Shown here piece after piece: positions 12,937 through 25,779 of a DNA stretch of 64,000 nt; within the stretch, counting starts at the first letter, position 1, and every line of letters starts with the position of its first letter. Source of the DNA: Margaritifera margaritifera (Eukaryota; Mollusca; Bivalvia; Unionida; Margaritiferidae); NCBI GenBank assembly GCA_029931535.1, contig JAQPZY010001523.1, positions 3,092,501 to 3,156,500 of the forward strand. The letters run 5' to 3'. The notes under the pieces are model-generated. The model worked only from the letters and a program-made list of their open reading frames with translations. It did no database searches and had not been told where the DNA came from. The position numbers were made by a program, and so were the translations under genes.

Positions 12937-14345
12937 AACGTCCTTTCAAGCGGCAGTTCAACCAAAAGTCTAAGCGTCCCACTGACTTCCCTGGTACCTG
13001 CTCGCCAATCAGGAACAGTCGGTAGGAAGGGCGAAAAATATTCAACAATAGATGCTAAAATTAAAAACCAGTATCCTACTTACCAACCAATATCACTATT
13101 TATCTCCGGAAAACACATCCAACACCATTCATGATGTCCGTTTATAAAATATTTGTCATATAATTAAAAAATACGAAACAACGTGCCAAAGAAAACATCA
13201 AGAAAATGTATGGTCCCCAATTAAGGTTTACAAACATCCAAGTAAAGTGATAACAATTTGAAGAAAAGTTAGATGCTTTTTATTTAAAGAAATAATGTTT
13301 TGTAAGAATAGGTTTCGTTAGTCTCAGTTTTAAGCAAAACAAGAACAAATCCCCCCCCCCCCCCGCATAAACATATAACAAACTTTTTTTCCATTAGTGA
13401 CGGGGAAATTGGGTGAAGATTAATATTAGTACACATGGCCAACTAAGAAAATTCTTGATAGAAATTCCAATATCTCACCAGAGGTCATAGTGTTAAAGTG
13501 TTTATAATAAATGGGAAAAACAACCTGCAAGATCATGCTGGCATATAATGATACAACGAATACCACATTATAAATCAAGAAAAAGACCCTTTCCTTCTTA
13601 CTGGTTGTAGTAATTTAAATTCTATAACTTTTGCTGCCAAAAGAGGGTAACACATATTAAATCAAATTTAATCAATTCCTTGGTAAAATGTACCTCGAAA
13701 ATCTACAAAAGTATCCCAAAGCAACAACAAAAACAACAATTACACGAACACAAACATAAACAAAACAACAACATAAACAACAATGATATATGGTAAGCAA
13801 AAACTAGGCAGTAGTACATCATCCTTTATTATAAATAAAGAAGAGAATACTAATTGTCTCATATTACCGGACATATACCAAACAAATAAAGGGAAACAGT
13901 AAGTGGTATTTAAGTCTCCTTAGGCCATATGTCTTAACATCGGGACATACAAAAGTAGAAAAAAGAAGAATTATAATATCTATCCAACCATTCATCCATC
14001 TATGTATCGATGTATCTATTTAGGATAATACCTACCATCAATAACATACGATTAATGTTAGTACCGTACTCAGCATTGGGGAAATGAACAATATGGCCTG
14101 CCGAACGTTTCTGCTTTCTTATGTCCACAATTAAATCTATCATTATATTGGAACTAGAACAATAGTGGGCTGGACATTTATTTGATAATTGGAAGGTATA
14201 ACTATTGCAATTAACCTTTAGCAAACCTTGCACACCAAACAAATACACGAACGTGTTACCTATATACCTATTTCTCTTGCACTCGATACACAAAGACGTC
14301 TAGACCAAACAATATGTAATTTTGTAATGTAACTCCACTAGATTA
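12937..14345. other. AT-rich non-coding sequence
   Basis: A poly-C tract at about 13351-13365 and CAA-rich stretches near 13725-13780. No recognisable gene. Confidence 0.4.
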
Positions 14346-14365
14346 CATAACTAACTGTCTAACCA

Positions 14366-14479
<114 letters not shown>

Positions 14480-14906
14480 TGTGCATCTTGACCTTAAACG
14501 CTTGATTCGCAAAATATTGCACATCTAGTTAAAAGAAAGTGGGACCTTTTTTGTTCCGAAAACTCATGTTAAAGGTTCTTTATTTAAACTTATCTATCAA
14601 CTGGAGCTACAGAAAGTCAGACATTTGAATCTATGAACTCTACATTTACATGCTCTGATCAGTTAAATATAGAGGGACAAAGAACATAATCCTTATTTAT
14701 TCTTTCTAATTGAATTTCATCGTCGTTATATACGATTCCACTATTTATTAAGTGTGCACTTTCTCATGAATAAATAAGTAAAACAATGTGCGAATAGACG
14801 CACAGTTTAAGCTGGGTTATAAACTTGAGGTTTGTTTGCGCTCATTATAGGGCATATATAACCACAAATGAAATAGATCGAATCGCTGCTTTGTATACTG
14901 AATACT

Positions 14907-14927
14907 GTATGTATGTATGTATGTATG

Positions 14928-14961
<34 letters not shown>

Positions 14962-15026
14962 TGTATGTATGTATGTATGTATGTATGTATGTATGTATGT
15001 ATGTATGTATGTATGTATGTATGTAT
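14907..15026. repeat. (GTAT)n microsatellite
   Basis: About 29 tetranucleotide units with one ATAT variant near 14930. The Cys-Met-Tyr-Val ORF across it is an artefact. Confidence 0.95.
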
Positions 15027-15389
15027 TGGAGTTAACGGAGCATCAGCACAATCCTGGTTATATAGGGCCGAGTCAAATTTAAGTTAAAAAATGAAACAAA
15101 TGGACTAAACTTTAGGGACATAAACATTTTCAAATACGGGATTATATATATAAAGACACACATAATCAAGCTACTTAAAAACTTAAATACGTTTACCTCT
15201 CTTGCCGTTTATTAGCATGAGATAAGTCCGCATGCAGTGAAAGTTATCAGCCGAGGAAAAAAATTTGTCCTAGTGTAATTGGCACTAGTAATAAAATCTT
15301 GCTCCATGTTCTTCATTGTTTGCCATAACGAAAGGTAATATTTCTAACTGCTTTTAGTGACAAGGCAATAATACAACTCAGAGCAACGG

Positions 15390-15755
15390 TGGTGGTGGTG
15401 GTGGTTGTGGTGGTGGGGGATAAACAACTTCTGTTCGAGTATTCGGCTGTTTCAAGTTCCAAAGGTCGCATGCAAGAGAAGGCTTGATGCGTGGGATGAC
15501 CAAGTCATTTATGTACTACAGAGAAGGCTTGATGCCTGGGATGACCAAGTCATTCATGTACTATATAGAGAAGGATTGATGACTGGGAATACCCAGTTAT
15601 TCATGTACTATAGAGAAGACTTGATGCCTGGGATGACCAAGTCATTCATGTACTGTATAGAGAAGGATTGATGACTGGGATGACCAAGTTATTCATGTAC
15701 TATAGAGAAGACTTGATGCCTGGGATGACCAAGTCATTCATGTACTACAGAGTAT
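15390..15755. repeat. (GGT)n tract followed by six 46-bp tandem units
   Basis: A GGT run at 15390-15416 precedes six units of about 46 bp from 15475. Units contain CTTGATGCCTGGGATGACCA and end in TCATTCATGTACTA. Alternate units share the variant GATTGATGACTGGGA, suggesting amplification of a two-unit block. Confidence 0.85.
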
Positions 15756-16990
15756 TCGAGTTCCTGGTGTTTGGATTATCTAACTTTTACCGTACATTCT
15801 ATGCGGAGGACAAGTAAAGGAGAAAAAAAAAAAAAAGCACAGCTGACAAACAGACAGAAATAGTTAATCAATTGACCTCTTCGCTGGGCGCAACTTTTGT
15901 CAAAGAACTATCCTATAAGAAATATTCCAATATTTCGCCAACCAATGTAATCACCCTCGTAGGTGTAAATGTTGACCTAATTGCATTCTTAGAGGTACAG
16001 TTTAGTTGTCGCACAAGAATTTTGACAACCAAGGGAAAAGAACTGATGTGAAATAAATAGAATAGGGTGCCAGCTGTCTTTCATGCAACCTCTTTTCATG
16101 TATTTGTCATAAAGATACTTTCCTTAGATGTCATCTAGTTTACTCCTACATGTCGATGACTTATTGTTTTAAATTAGATTCACGAAACCGAAACAGGCAT
16201 GCATGTACGTGCATTATAGTGTACAATAAAGTGGCCACTAGTCTTCTTGTAATCATCATTCAACAACGCACAAAATTTTCGCTGCTCGGTTTATGAGTAA
16301 ACATAGATCCATTTCTTCTCCTACTTGTTCTCATTTTCATTCTCTTCGTGGATATCAAAGGTCCTCTTACGGCCAGGTTACATAGTATGCCAAGACACAT
16401 ATATATTAGTCAGATGTGATCTTGCCACGTTTATTTCTATGCTTGCATTGTATAACATTTCATTTATGATTCCTTGCCCATCCGGTTGGTTGCCAAGTCT
16501 CCAATCTATTATGAATTGTTGTTGCCCATTCGGTCAGTTGCCAAGTCTCCAATGTATTATGAATTGTTTTTGCGTATCATCAAACGCAACAGAGGTACAG
16601 TCTGACGGCGACCATACATTCACCGAAGGCAAGAACATATCGCAGATCATGAGTTGATGTCGAGTTGGCTCATGAAGCTCTGATTGAGTTTTAATTTTTT
16701 TTTGTGTGCATAGCTGATAAAATTAAATCAAATATTTATGTTTATTCTCATGCAAGTTTTTTTCCGCTTTGTGATTCTTCTCTGAGCACAGTGTAGTTGC
16801 TTTAACTCTGCGTACATGAGCTTCTGAGAATGAAAAAATGTAACATATGAGCCCACGACTTTGCTTCTGATTGGTAAATTCCGTTTGTCTTGACAGACTA
16901 AATAGAACATGTTCAAACAGACGGATGTTTTATTCCGTATGTCTGATATATCTAAATGCCATTAGGTCTATTTAAGTCTGTTTGTTTTGA

Positions 16991-17119
16991 TTTTGGTTTG
17001 ATTTTGTGGGGTTTAACGCCATTTTTCACCACATGATAGGCTATACATGGCGGCCAGTATATTTAGGTGGAGGAAGAGCCTGGGAAAACCTCGGGAAGAA
17101 CCAACGACCAACGGGAAGC
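16991..17119. mobile_element. Short SINE-like retroposon with 14-bp target duplication
   Basis: A 129-bp insertion flanked by TCTGTTTGTTTTGA at 16977-16990 and 17120-17133. Copy A (about 1958-1971) has a single, slightly diverged copy of that site and no insert, so the boundaries are well defined. The insert contains GGCGGCCAGTATATTTAGG and GGAGGAAGAG, a phrase of a kind common in molluscan interspersed repeats. There is no A-tail or clear tRNA head, so its class (SINE or truncated retroposon) is an inference. Confidence 0.8.
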
Positions 17120-17439
17120 TCTGTTTGTTTTGACAAATGTGCTAGAGCAGATGTTATTTTCCATACCGTGTCCATTGGCCCTTACAATATGTCAGCAGAG
17201 GAAAGCACTTTGATTTAAAAGTTAAAGGATATTTCTTTTGTTTGAGTTGTTTGCTATAGTTACATAGAAAAGTCTGTTCGGAAGTTGCAAAATTGTCATT
17301 ACAATATTTTTGCTAATATGGATATATTGTTTGCATGGTCTGACATTACATATAGCAAATGATGGAGGGCAGAATCAATAAAAGGATTCGATTGATGCAA
17401 ATATACTTTGCGTTAGAAGATCTGTATAGAACAAACATT

Positions 17440-17775
17440 CTCTCAACGAAACGTCTTTTGTAAAATATCCTCTCAAGGAAACGTCTTTAATAAAATATCC
17501 TTCTCAAGGAAACGACGTTAATCAAATATCCTCTCAAGGAAACGTCTTTAATCAAATATCCTCTCAAAGGAACGTCTTTATGCAACTATCCTCTCAAGGA
17601 AACGTCTTTAAGCAATCATCCTCTCAAGGAAACGTCTTTAAGCAACTATCCTCTCAAGGAAACGTCTTTAATCAGCTATCCTCTCAATGAAACATCTTTA
17701 ATCAACTATTCTCTTAAGGAAACGTCTTTAATCAAATATCCTCTCAAGGAAACGTCTTTAATCGACTATCCTCTC
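17440..17775. repeat. 30-bp minisatellite, about 11 copies
   Basis: Unit near CTCTCAAGGAAACGTCTTTA followed by ATCAAATATC. Copy A has three units at 2240-2325. Confidence 0.92.
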
Positions 17776-17987
17776 AAGAACTCGTATTATGATATGTTTA
17801 GTACACGTTTATGCCATGATATTTTGAATGGCCTCCTTCCCAGCTGTCCATGCTCGAATCATGATCATGTTAGTTTTAACACGAAGTGCATATTTTATGT
17901 CTTTATCAATAAATCTGAGAGCTAAGTTTGTCCAGCAAATGTTTTTCAATGATTGGCGAAGAACACGTATTATTCTATATGTGCCAA

Positions 17988-18019
<32 letters not shown>

Positions 18020-18118
18020 AAGTTGTAAAATATGATAAACTATATGCATATATTTATTTAATTCACAAATATACCTCTAGTCCGTATTACATTCAAGTTC
18101 AAAATACGCGAATGCTAG

Positions 18119-18790
18119 TGTTATGTATCATGTTTATATATACTTAACTTTTGTCTATGATTCTAAGTTGTATGGTTATTTGAAAATACATGCTTAACTT
18201 TTTGTCCAGTAGTTTACATACTATTTTCTTAGGCATTTCGCAATTAGACTTTTGTGACATGTGTCAGGTAGGCCAGTATGTTTCCATTAGAAAATCGCAT
18301 TTTCTGATGTGACATAGGTCATGTTGGCATGTGTATTTATATACAGATTATATTAACGAATTCGTTCCTATTGTAGAATTTTGGTTCTAAAAGATCAGTC
18401 ATTACGGAATCTATTTTAGCGGTGTTGTTGAAATCAGAAATAATTCGAGAGGAATTATTTATATACAATATTCATTGGAAATACTAAAGTACTCATGATT
18501 TTTGGATTAATACGTGATTTTAGAATTAATGTGAACTCATTCAAATACATTCTAGATGACATCTTTGTGGTACATCAGGACATTCAAGGCTATTGGAATT
18601 CATTCGGAACATATTATTATTTTGGACTTGCGATTAGGACATTTAGGATTATTTGGAATTTAACTCACAAATTGTAAGTATCTTTAGAATTTTCACTTTA
18701 ATTGTTTGGACATAAATTGCTTGTGATTTTACTTACATTGTTGGTTTCACTTTCTGTTACATATTTTTAAGAGCAAGAGTCATAAAACTA
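18119..18790 (-). mobile_element. Solo LTR, family 1 copy 2 (reverse)
   Basis: Begins TGTTATGTAT and ends GAGTCATAAAA on +, the reverse complement of the 11075-11815 family (end ATACATAACA, start TGTTACGACTC). The inner segment CTTTCTGTTACATA matches the complement of 11098-11112. The 61-codon ORF at 18495-18677 is part of the repeat, not a gene. Confidence 0.7.
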
Positions 18791-19047
18791 GAATATAATT
18801 TCATAAATAACTACAATTATAGCGGTGTGTGCAATATTTTGATTGTTTGAGAGTTGGATCCTTTCAAATAATATTTGATGAATCTACGTCATTGCTGTAC
18901 TAAACAGCTGATAATGTAAACTTCTGATCAGCAGTTAAACTCTAGACTACTGTTTTCCCCGTCCTGAAACGTTTCTGAAGACCGTTATCAAGATATATTT
19001 TGGTCATTAATGCACCCCTCCCCGCCCCCCGCCCCCCCCCCCCGAGA

Positions 19048-19756
19048 ACTGCCTAAAAGTGACACCTAGGTTTCGTATTGATTGTGTAATTCTAATGTTG
19101 GTGTTGCTGATATTTATTGTTTGAGGTAAATAATAGGAATGAGAAAGTATTTGTGAGGTGATCAGGATGGGTTCGGTTTTATCTTCATTCACCTGCAGCT
19201 TGTTACATGTGATCCATGGCTTCACATCGGAAATGCACTTCTCCACGCCTCAGATGGTAGCATCAACTTAAGTTGGGTGACTAAATTTGTATATTTGAGT
19301 GTCATCAGCATACAATTGGTGAGACACCGGATGACGATTTATGACACTTAAAAGGGGCTGAGTGTACAGAATAAACAGAACAGGTCCGAGAACAGAACCT
19401 TGTAGAACCCAAAACAAAGATGAACTAGACTGGAATATTTTCCATTTACGGACACAATTTGTGTCCTTTCGGCTAAGTATGAATTGAACCATAGTAAGGC
19501 TGTATCATGAATACCAAATACATGCTAGAGACGGTGATGTAATATATCATGGTATATTGTGTCAAATGCTGCAGATAAGTCGAGAAGGGTGAAAACTGAA
19601 ATCTTTCCACCATCCAAAGCAGAGAGAAGATCCTTAACTACTTTGAGAAGGGCAGTTTCGGTACCGTGACAAAGTCGGTATGCAGACTGAAAATTACTAA
19701 AAAGACAATTTAAACTGAGATGAGATACAACTTAGGACGAAACAACTTTTTCTCAG

Positions 19757-19802
<46 letters not shown>

Positions 19803-19962
19803 GAGATGTTAGACACAAGGGCGGTAGTTTTTTTAAATCGTTAGTGTCAAGTGTTGTTTTTTTCAACTGAGGCTTTACAATTGCAGTTTTAAAAAATTAT
19901 GGGAATACCCCAAATGAGAGAGATGTGTTAATAACATCAGTTATTGTAGGCGATATCGAATC
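19048..19962 (-). pseudogene. LINE reverse transcriptase fragment
   Basis: Same family as the LINE at 48391-51105, matching 49180-50045 at roughly 85-90 percent by eye. On - the visible pieces cover the RT core, including [10 protein letters not shown] and YADDTQIY (catalytic box intact here), and the segment leading to RNLGVTF. It is truncated at both ends and carries frame breaks and a (TA)n tract at 19758-19798 within the RT region. The 3' edge adjoins a C/G-rich run at 19018-19045. It is a dead fragment lying in duplication copy B and absent from copy A. Confidence 0.9.
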
Positions 19963-20693
19963 TAGAAATAGCATTGGGACTCTAAGAAGGGTATGATGTG
20001 GTGTGTATACGCCATAAAACTTGAAATGATTAGTACATAGATTGAGAAGAAGAAGTACCCTCTTCATTAGTTCATATCGCTCTGACTAATAACATAAATT
20101 AAACATTGTTTGCTGAGAACATTTGGTCGCAGGGTGTATCATCGTCGTCGTCATCATCATCATCGTCATTTTTCTCAGCTCCATTGGAGAACTGCGTCAT
20201 GGCAACGTTTTTTCTCCACGCCTTTTTATTTTGAACCAAGCTATGGCGATGACGTAATTAGAGTTATTTTATTAAATTCAAATTTATCTTGAGAGTTTTT
20301 CTAGAGATAGCCTTGGGATTATATGGAGTATATACGCCATAAAACTCGAAATGATAAGTACATAGATTGAGAAGAAGTACCCTCTTCATTAGTTCATATC
20401 GCATTGACTGATAACATAAATTAAACATTGTTTGCTGAGAACATTTGGTTGCAGGGTGTAGCAAAAAGAAAAAGCAAAGTGATGCCCTTTTAAAAATGAT
20501 ACCTCCTTGATACACACATAATTTCACTTTTCAATGGCGTCGATTAAGTTCATTGTATTTTATCAGAGCAAATGAATTAGATAAAACCATGAAGTTCGTG
20601 GAAACAAGTTTTTCTCTATGCCAGTGCCAAAAGTATTCACACAAATACCGCAGTGCAGTCTGATACGGCCAAACATCAAATATAGTCGTCTGC

Positions 20694-21698
<1,005 letters not shown>

Positions 21699-21774
<76 letters not shown>

Positions 21775-21830
21775 GTATATATATGTATCTATATATATAT
21801 AGATCGATCGATCGAGAGAGAGAGAGACTA
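21699..21830. repeat. (TA)n, (GATC)n and (GA)n tract, right half
   Basis: Continuation of the interrupted microsatellite, with GTATATAT variants and a GATCGATCGA block, ending in GAGAGAGAGAG as in copy A (3126-3140). Confidence 0.9.
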
Positions 21831-22373
21831 ATAAAAATATAAAAATGACGATATGTCCGGGAAAGAGAAAGGAGAGGAGAATATTAAATGACTAAATAGT
21901 CACTGATACTCTGACAAGACACATATACAGAAGTATTTCCTATTATCTTAAGTTTTTTTTTCGTTAGATAAAAGTAGTTGATTGGACATTAAAATGAAAT
22001 AAAGAGGATCACAAAAAGAAAGGTCAAAGTTCGTAGTGTGTAAATGTCGCATTGGATAGTATCCTGACAAGTGACCTGTTGACTCTGATTATCTGATTAT
22101 CAGTGAACCCAACTGATCCCTGACCACTCAGACTGCGAGCCAAAGGTTACAACTTAATCACCTCTATCGAGCATTTTTATTAGTCTTCACTGACTGAACT
22201 TAACATGGACATTTCGGCCTATATAACATGTACAAATTCATCTAGCTATAACTTTCTTTTTTTAAAAAAAACCTCAAATTGGAGAAAGTTTCGTAGTGAC
22301 GCATTAGTACTTACGAAGCATGCATGCAAATGTTCACTTAAAAATCATAAAACTTAAAGAAGTTATATGTTAA

Positions 22374-22671
22374 TGTCACGGTGCCCCAAACACAAGCTAA
22401 TTATGAAGCTAAGATATGTCACGGTGCCCCAGACCCAAGCAAATTGTGAAGGTAATGGGGGCATGAGCTGAGATGAGAAGGCAGCGGTCACGAAGACTTG
22501 GGGCAGTAGAGTTAAACTAGAACAGGGGTTAAGATCAGTTTGGTTGTAGAAGATAGAAGTGTATTCGTTCATTGGTAGATGCATAGATGTGAAATAGCAA
22601 ATAAAGGAATAAGAAGAATATACTCGTTGAGTTTCTGATACCACGGGAAATACCATAAGGTCTTCTTGACA
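22374..22671 (+). repeat. 5' LTR of the gypsy element
   Basis: Starts TGTCACGGTGCCCC and probably ends TTGACA. 22440-22659 matches 28990-29252. It contains about two units of the 43-bp sequence that is amplified to about 18 units in the 3' LTR. Confidence 0.85.
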
Positions 22672-22675
22672 TTAG

Positions 22676-22695
22676 TGGTGTCAGAAGTGGGATTC
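22676..22695 (+). promoter_or_regulatory. Primer binding site, tRNA-Leu type
   Basis: TGGTGTCAGAAGTGGGATTC lies 4 bases after the 5' LTR. It is complementary to the CCA-tailed 3' end of animal tRNA-Leu(CAG), a primer used by many gypsy elements. Confidence 0.8.
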
Positions 22696-22785
22696 AATTA
22701 CGAACTAAAAACGATTATTTTTGATGGACTATGGGAAGATAAAAAAGTAAAAACACAAATAGCACCCCTAAACTTCTGAGGAGAA

Positions 22786-23513
22786 ATGAACGATGACTAT
22801 GAAAGCTGGCATAGAACATTTGAGAGAATATCCACAGCAAACAGTTGGAACAGTTCTAGAAAGTTGGAGATGCTTCTAGCACTACTAAGAGACCGGGCTG
22901 CAGACTATTTTGAAGACCTTGACAAAGAAGAAAAATCATTTTATGATACACTTATAAGCAAATTGAAGGAAAGATATTTGCCCAGAGGGTTTAGAGAGAA
23001 TGTATTTCTCTGAATTATTTCAATGGAAACAACTGAATGGTGTAAGTGTGGAAGATTACGGAAATACAATACAGCGTCTAGCTTGCCGAGCACATGGGGA
23101 CCAGAATAAAAATGACAAATTGCTAATGGAACACTTACTTCAAGGACTGAGGCCAGGGCTAAAAAGATTTGTTATGATAAGTGATCCAAAATCCTTTGAG
23201 AAGGCATTCAGAATAGCAAAACGTGAGGAATGTAATGAAAATCTTAATGGACCACAGTCGTTAGAAACCTTGAATCGTGATACTCAAAGCGATGACAAGA
23301 TTCAAACCTTAACTGAAAGATTGAGTTTTGGCAAGTGAAGTTGCTTCTCTGAGAACTCAGCCTCTGCATTTCGAGGTCGAGGAAGGGGCTACGCAAGAAG
23401 CTTTAATGGACGAAGTCGTGGCACCTACGCGCCAAAAATATGAGAACAACAGAGGGTATACCAATATGCAACTTCTGCCTGCGGGTAGGACACATCGAAA
23501 TACATTGTCTTGA
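22786..23513 (+). pseudogene. gag: Gypsy gag (broken)
   Basis: Structural protein that would package the element RNA. The N-terminal part (from ATG 22786) has the retrotransposon-gag pattern with YLPRGFRENVF just before a frameshift at about 22995-23010, after which the reading continues in another frame (EDYGNTIQRLACRAHG). A third frame, after further breaks near 23335-23460, holds a CCHC zinc knuckle of spacing C-x2-C-x4-H-x4-C at 23467-23508, the RNA-binding motif expected at the gag C-terminus. At least two frame changes mean no intact protein. The gene lies directly after the primer site and before the protease, as expected. Confidence 0.85.
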
Positions 23514-23639
23514 AACGTATAACCAAGCGCAACCATTAAACTAAGCCGGACCCCTTTCAAAAAGGGCAAAGGGGCCCCAGAAACTCAGGACAAGTCTGCA
23601 AGAACATCATTTAGAACTATGACCGATGCCAGTAATTAT

Positions 23640-24180
23640 TACAGCCATCAACCAGAGACAATAATTGCTCTGTAACGGCCAGGGGAAATAAAGGACTATT
23701 TATTCCAGGGACACTGTTCGGTCAAAAAGCCCATTTATATCTTGATACGGGCGCTTAGGTGTCATTAGTGAGTGATTGAATTTTGACAACTGCGGTCAAA
23801 CAAACCATTAGGCCCCAAGTGAGAAATGTGGATTCTGCAACAGGGCACTCACTGTACATTATCGGTGTTGTGCCATGCAACATTTGTATTGGTAATGATG
23901 AGTCAATTATGGAAATTTATGTTGTCAAAAATTTCCAGTATGACGCAATAATTGGAATGGATAATTTGAGACAAATAATCTTTGTGCTTGATGTACCAGA
24001 CAATTCAATCTACTGGAACAATCGTTATGTGAAATTACTAACAAGTGAGGATGAAAGAAAACCAAAGAAATCCTGGCGTGTGAATTTAATAAAAACAGTT
24101 GAAATACCGGGCCTTTCAGAAATGCTATTCCAGGGAAAAATTGACAGTGAGGCATGTGGGAAGTTATGATTGACTGAGCC
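23640..24180 (+). pseudogene. Gypsy aspartic protease (broken)
   Basis: Retropepsin-like domain that would cleave Gag-Pol. The active-site motif LDTGA is readable at 23741-23755 and is followed at once by a TAG stop (23756-23758). Downstream an open frame to 24169 contains the typical later strands and IIGMDNLRQ, equivalent to the conserved ILG-x-D region of gypsy proteases. The catalytic Asp-Thr-Gly is preserved while the frame is interrupted, so the decay is recent enough to leave the motif intact. Confidence 0.85.
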
Positions 24181-24209
24181 AAAACAAGACTTTATAGATA
24201 TATATAGTA

Positions 24210-25770
24210 GTGATAACTAAGGTCAGTGAAAATGTGACTCTTAGTCTATTAAACTCAAGTCCGAAATCAGTGAAACTCTACAAGAGCACGACACTAGGCT
24301 CATTTGAGGAAATAGCTGAAATATGTGAAAACGAATCAGAGCAGCAACTATATGATGAAAACATTCAGAATGAAACTGCTGAACTTAATGACCAGGATTT
24401 TGATATTGACTGGAACAAATATTCTGAAGAACAACCTGTCAAAATACGCAAACTTTTTCACTTGTATAGTGATATTTTTGCAAAATCTGATGAGGATCTA
24501 GGAAGAAACTGACATGGCGGAACATAGGATAGACACGGGGGATAGTCCACCAATAAACAGAGACCGTACAAGCTTCCTTTTTCTCAAAAAAGAGGAAGTT
24601 AGAAATCAGGTGCAAGATTTATTACGCAGGGATGCAATACGACCTTCAACCAGTATTTGGGCAAGTCCTGTCATATTAGTCAAGAAACCAGATGGAAAAT
24701 ATCGTTTTGTGATTAACTATCACCGTTTGAATTCCGTGTGCAAGAAGGATGTCTATCGCCTCCCAAAAATGGAAGAAATGGTAGAAGCATGCAGCAGCTG
24801 TCAATACTTTACTTTTTAGATTGCTTGTCTGGATACCATCAGGTACCAATTATGGAACATAATAAAGAGAAAGCTGCATTTGTTTGCTCATGAGTGTTAT
24901 ATGAGTTTAACACAATGGGATTAGGACTGTGCAAAGCTCCCTGGATCTTCCAACGACTTATGGATCTACTACTAGCAGGAATTCAGTGGAAATTTGTTCT
25001 GGTATACATTGATGAAATTATAATCTTTTCCTCAAGCTTTGATGACCATGTGCTTCAGTTACAGAAAGTGTTTGAGAGGCTAAGAAAAGCAAATCTCAAA
25101 TTAAAACTGGCCAAATGTACATTCTTCAAACCAAAAGTTCAGTTTCTCGGCCATGTTGCAGCCAATGATAGGTTTAAAGTTTCTGATGACAAAATTAAGG
25201 CCGTGATGGAGATTCCAACACCCGTAAATCAACGGACCTTACGTACATTTCTAGGTCTTGCCTCTTATTACCGCAAGTTTGTGAAAAGGTTTGCAAATAT
25301 TGTGCAACCACTAACTCGGCTTTTGAATAATGATGTAACCTGGGCTTGGAATGATGCTTGTGAATTGGTCTTTAACATTCTAAAATATATTCTGACCACA
25401 GCTCAAGTGTTAGGTTATCCGGACTTCTCCAGACCATCCACCCTGCATTATGACAGTTCTGGATTTGCCTTGGGAGTTGGTTTGGTCCAAAAGGATAAAA
25501 ATGATATCGAAAGAAGAATCGCATATGCTAGCAGACAATTAAAGAAACGTGAGAAAAATTACTCTGTAATTGAAAGAGAAACCCTTGCAGTAGTGTGATG
25601 CTTAGAAACTTTTAGACAATATCTGTTTGGTCACAAATTCAGGGTAGTCACATATCACTGTTCATTACAATGGCTTATGCGAATGAAAAAATCCGAGTCG
25701 TAGGCTAGCCAGGTAGTCCCTGTCTGTTCAGGAATATGACATGACAGTTGAGTACAGGGCTGGAAACTCT
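24210..25770 (+). pseudogene. pol: Gypsy reverse transcriptase / RNase H (broken)
   Basis: RNA-dependent DNA polymerase with attached RNase H. Readable in order: an N-terminal linker (24210-24512), RT finger motifs with SPVILVKKPDGKYRFVINY (24514-24819), a frame break, DCLSGYHQV, a stop near 24892, then the palm and connection (24894-25598). The catalytic box at 25005-25016 reads YIDE where this family has Y-x-D-D, a substitution expected to abolish activity. FLGLASYYRKF marks the thumb/connection and LHYDSSGFALG the start of RNase H. Another stop lies at 25596-25598, and RNase H continues degenerately to RAGNSHGHADGLSR near 25760. Confidence 0.93.
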
Positions 25771-25779
25771 CATGGACAT

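Noticed and set aside
12641..13134. 166-codon ORF of repeated LLYIVYN as a gene
   Set aside because: It is the translation of a 21-bp minisatellite; two frames stay open because the period is a multiple of three.
19007..19246. Short protein ending in poly-Gly
   Set aside because: LINE fragment running into a C/G homopolymer tract.
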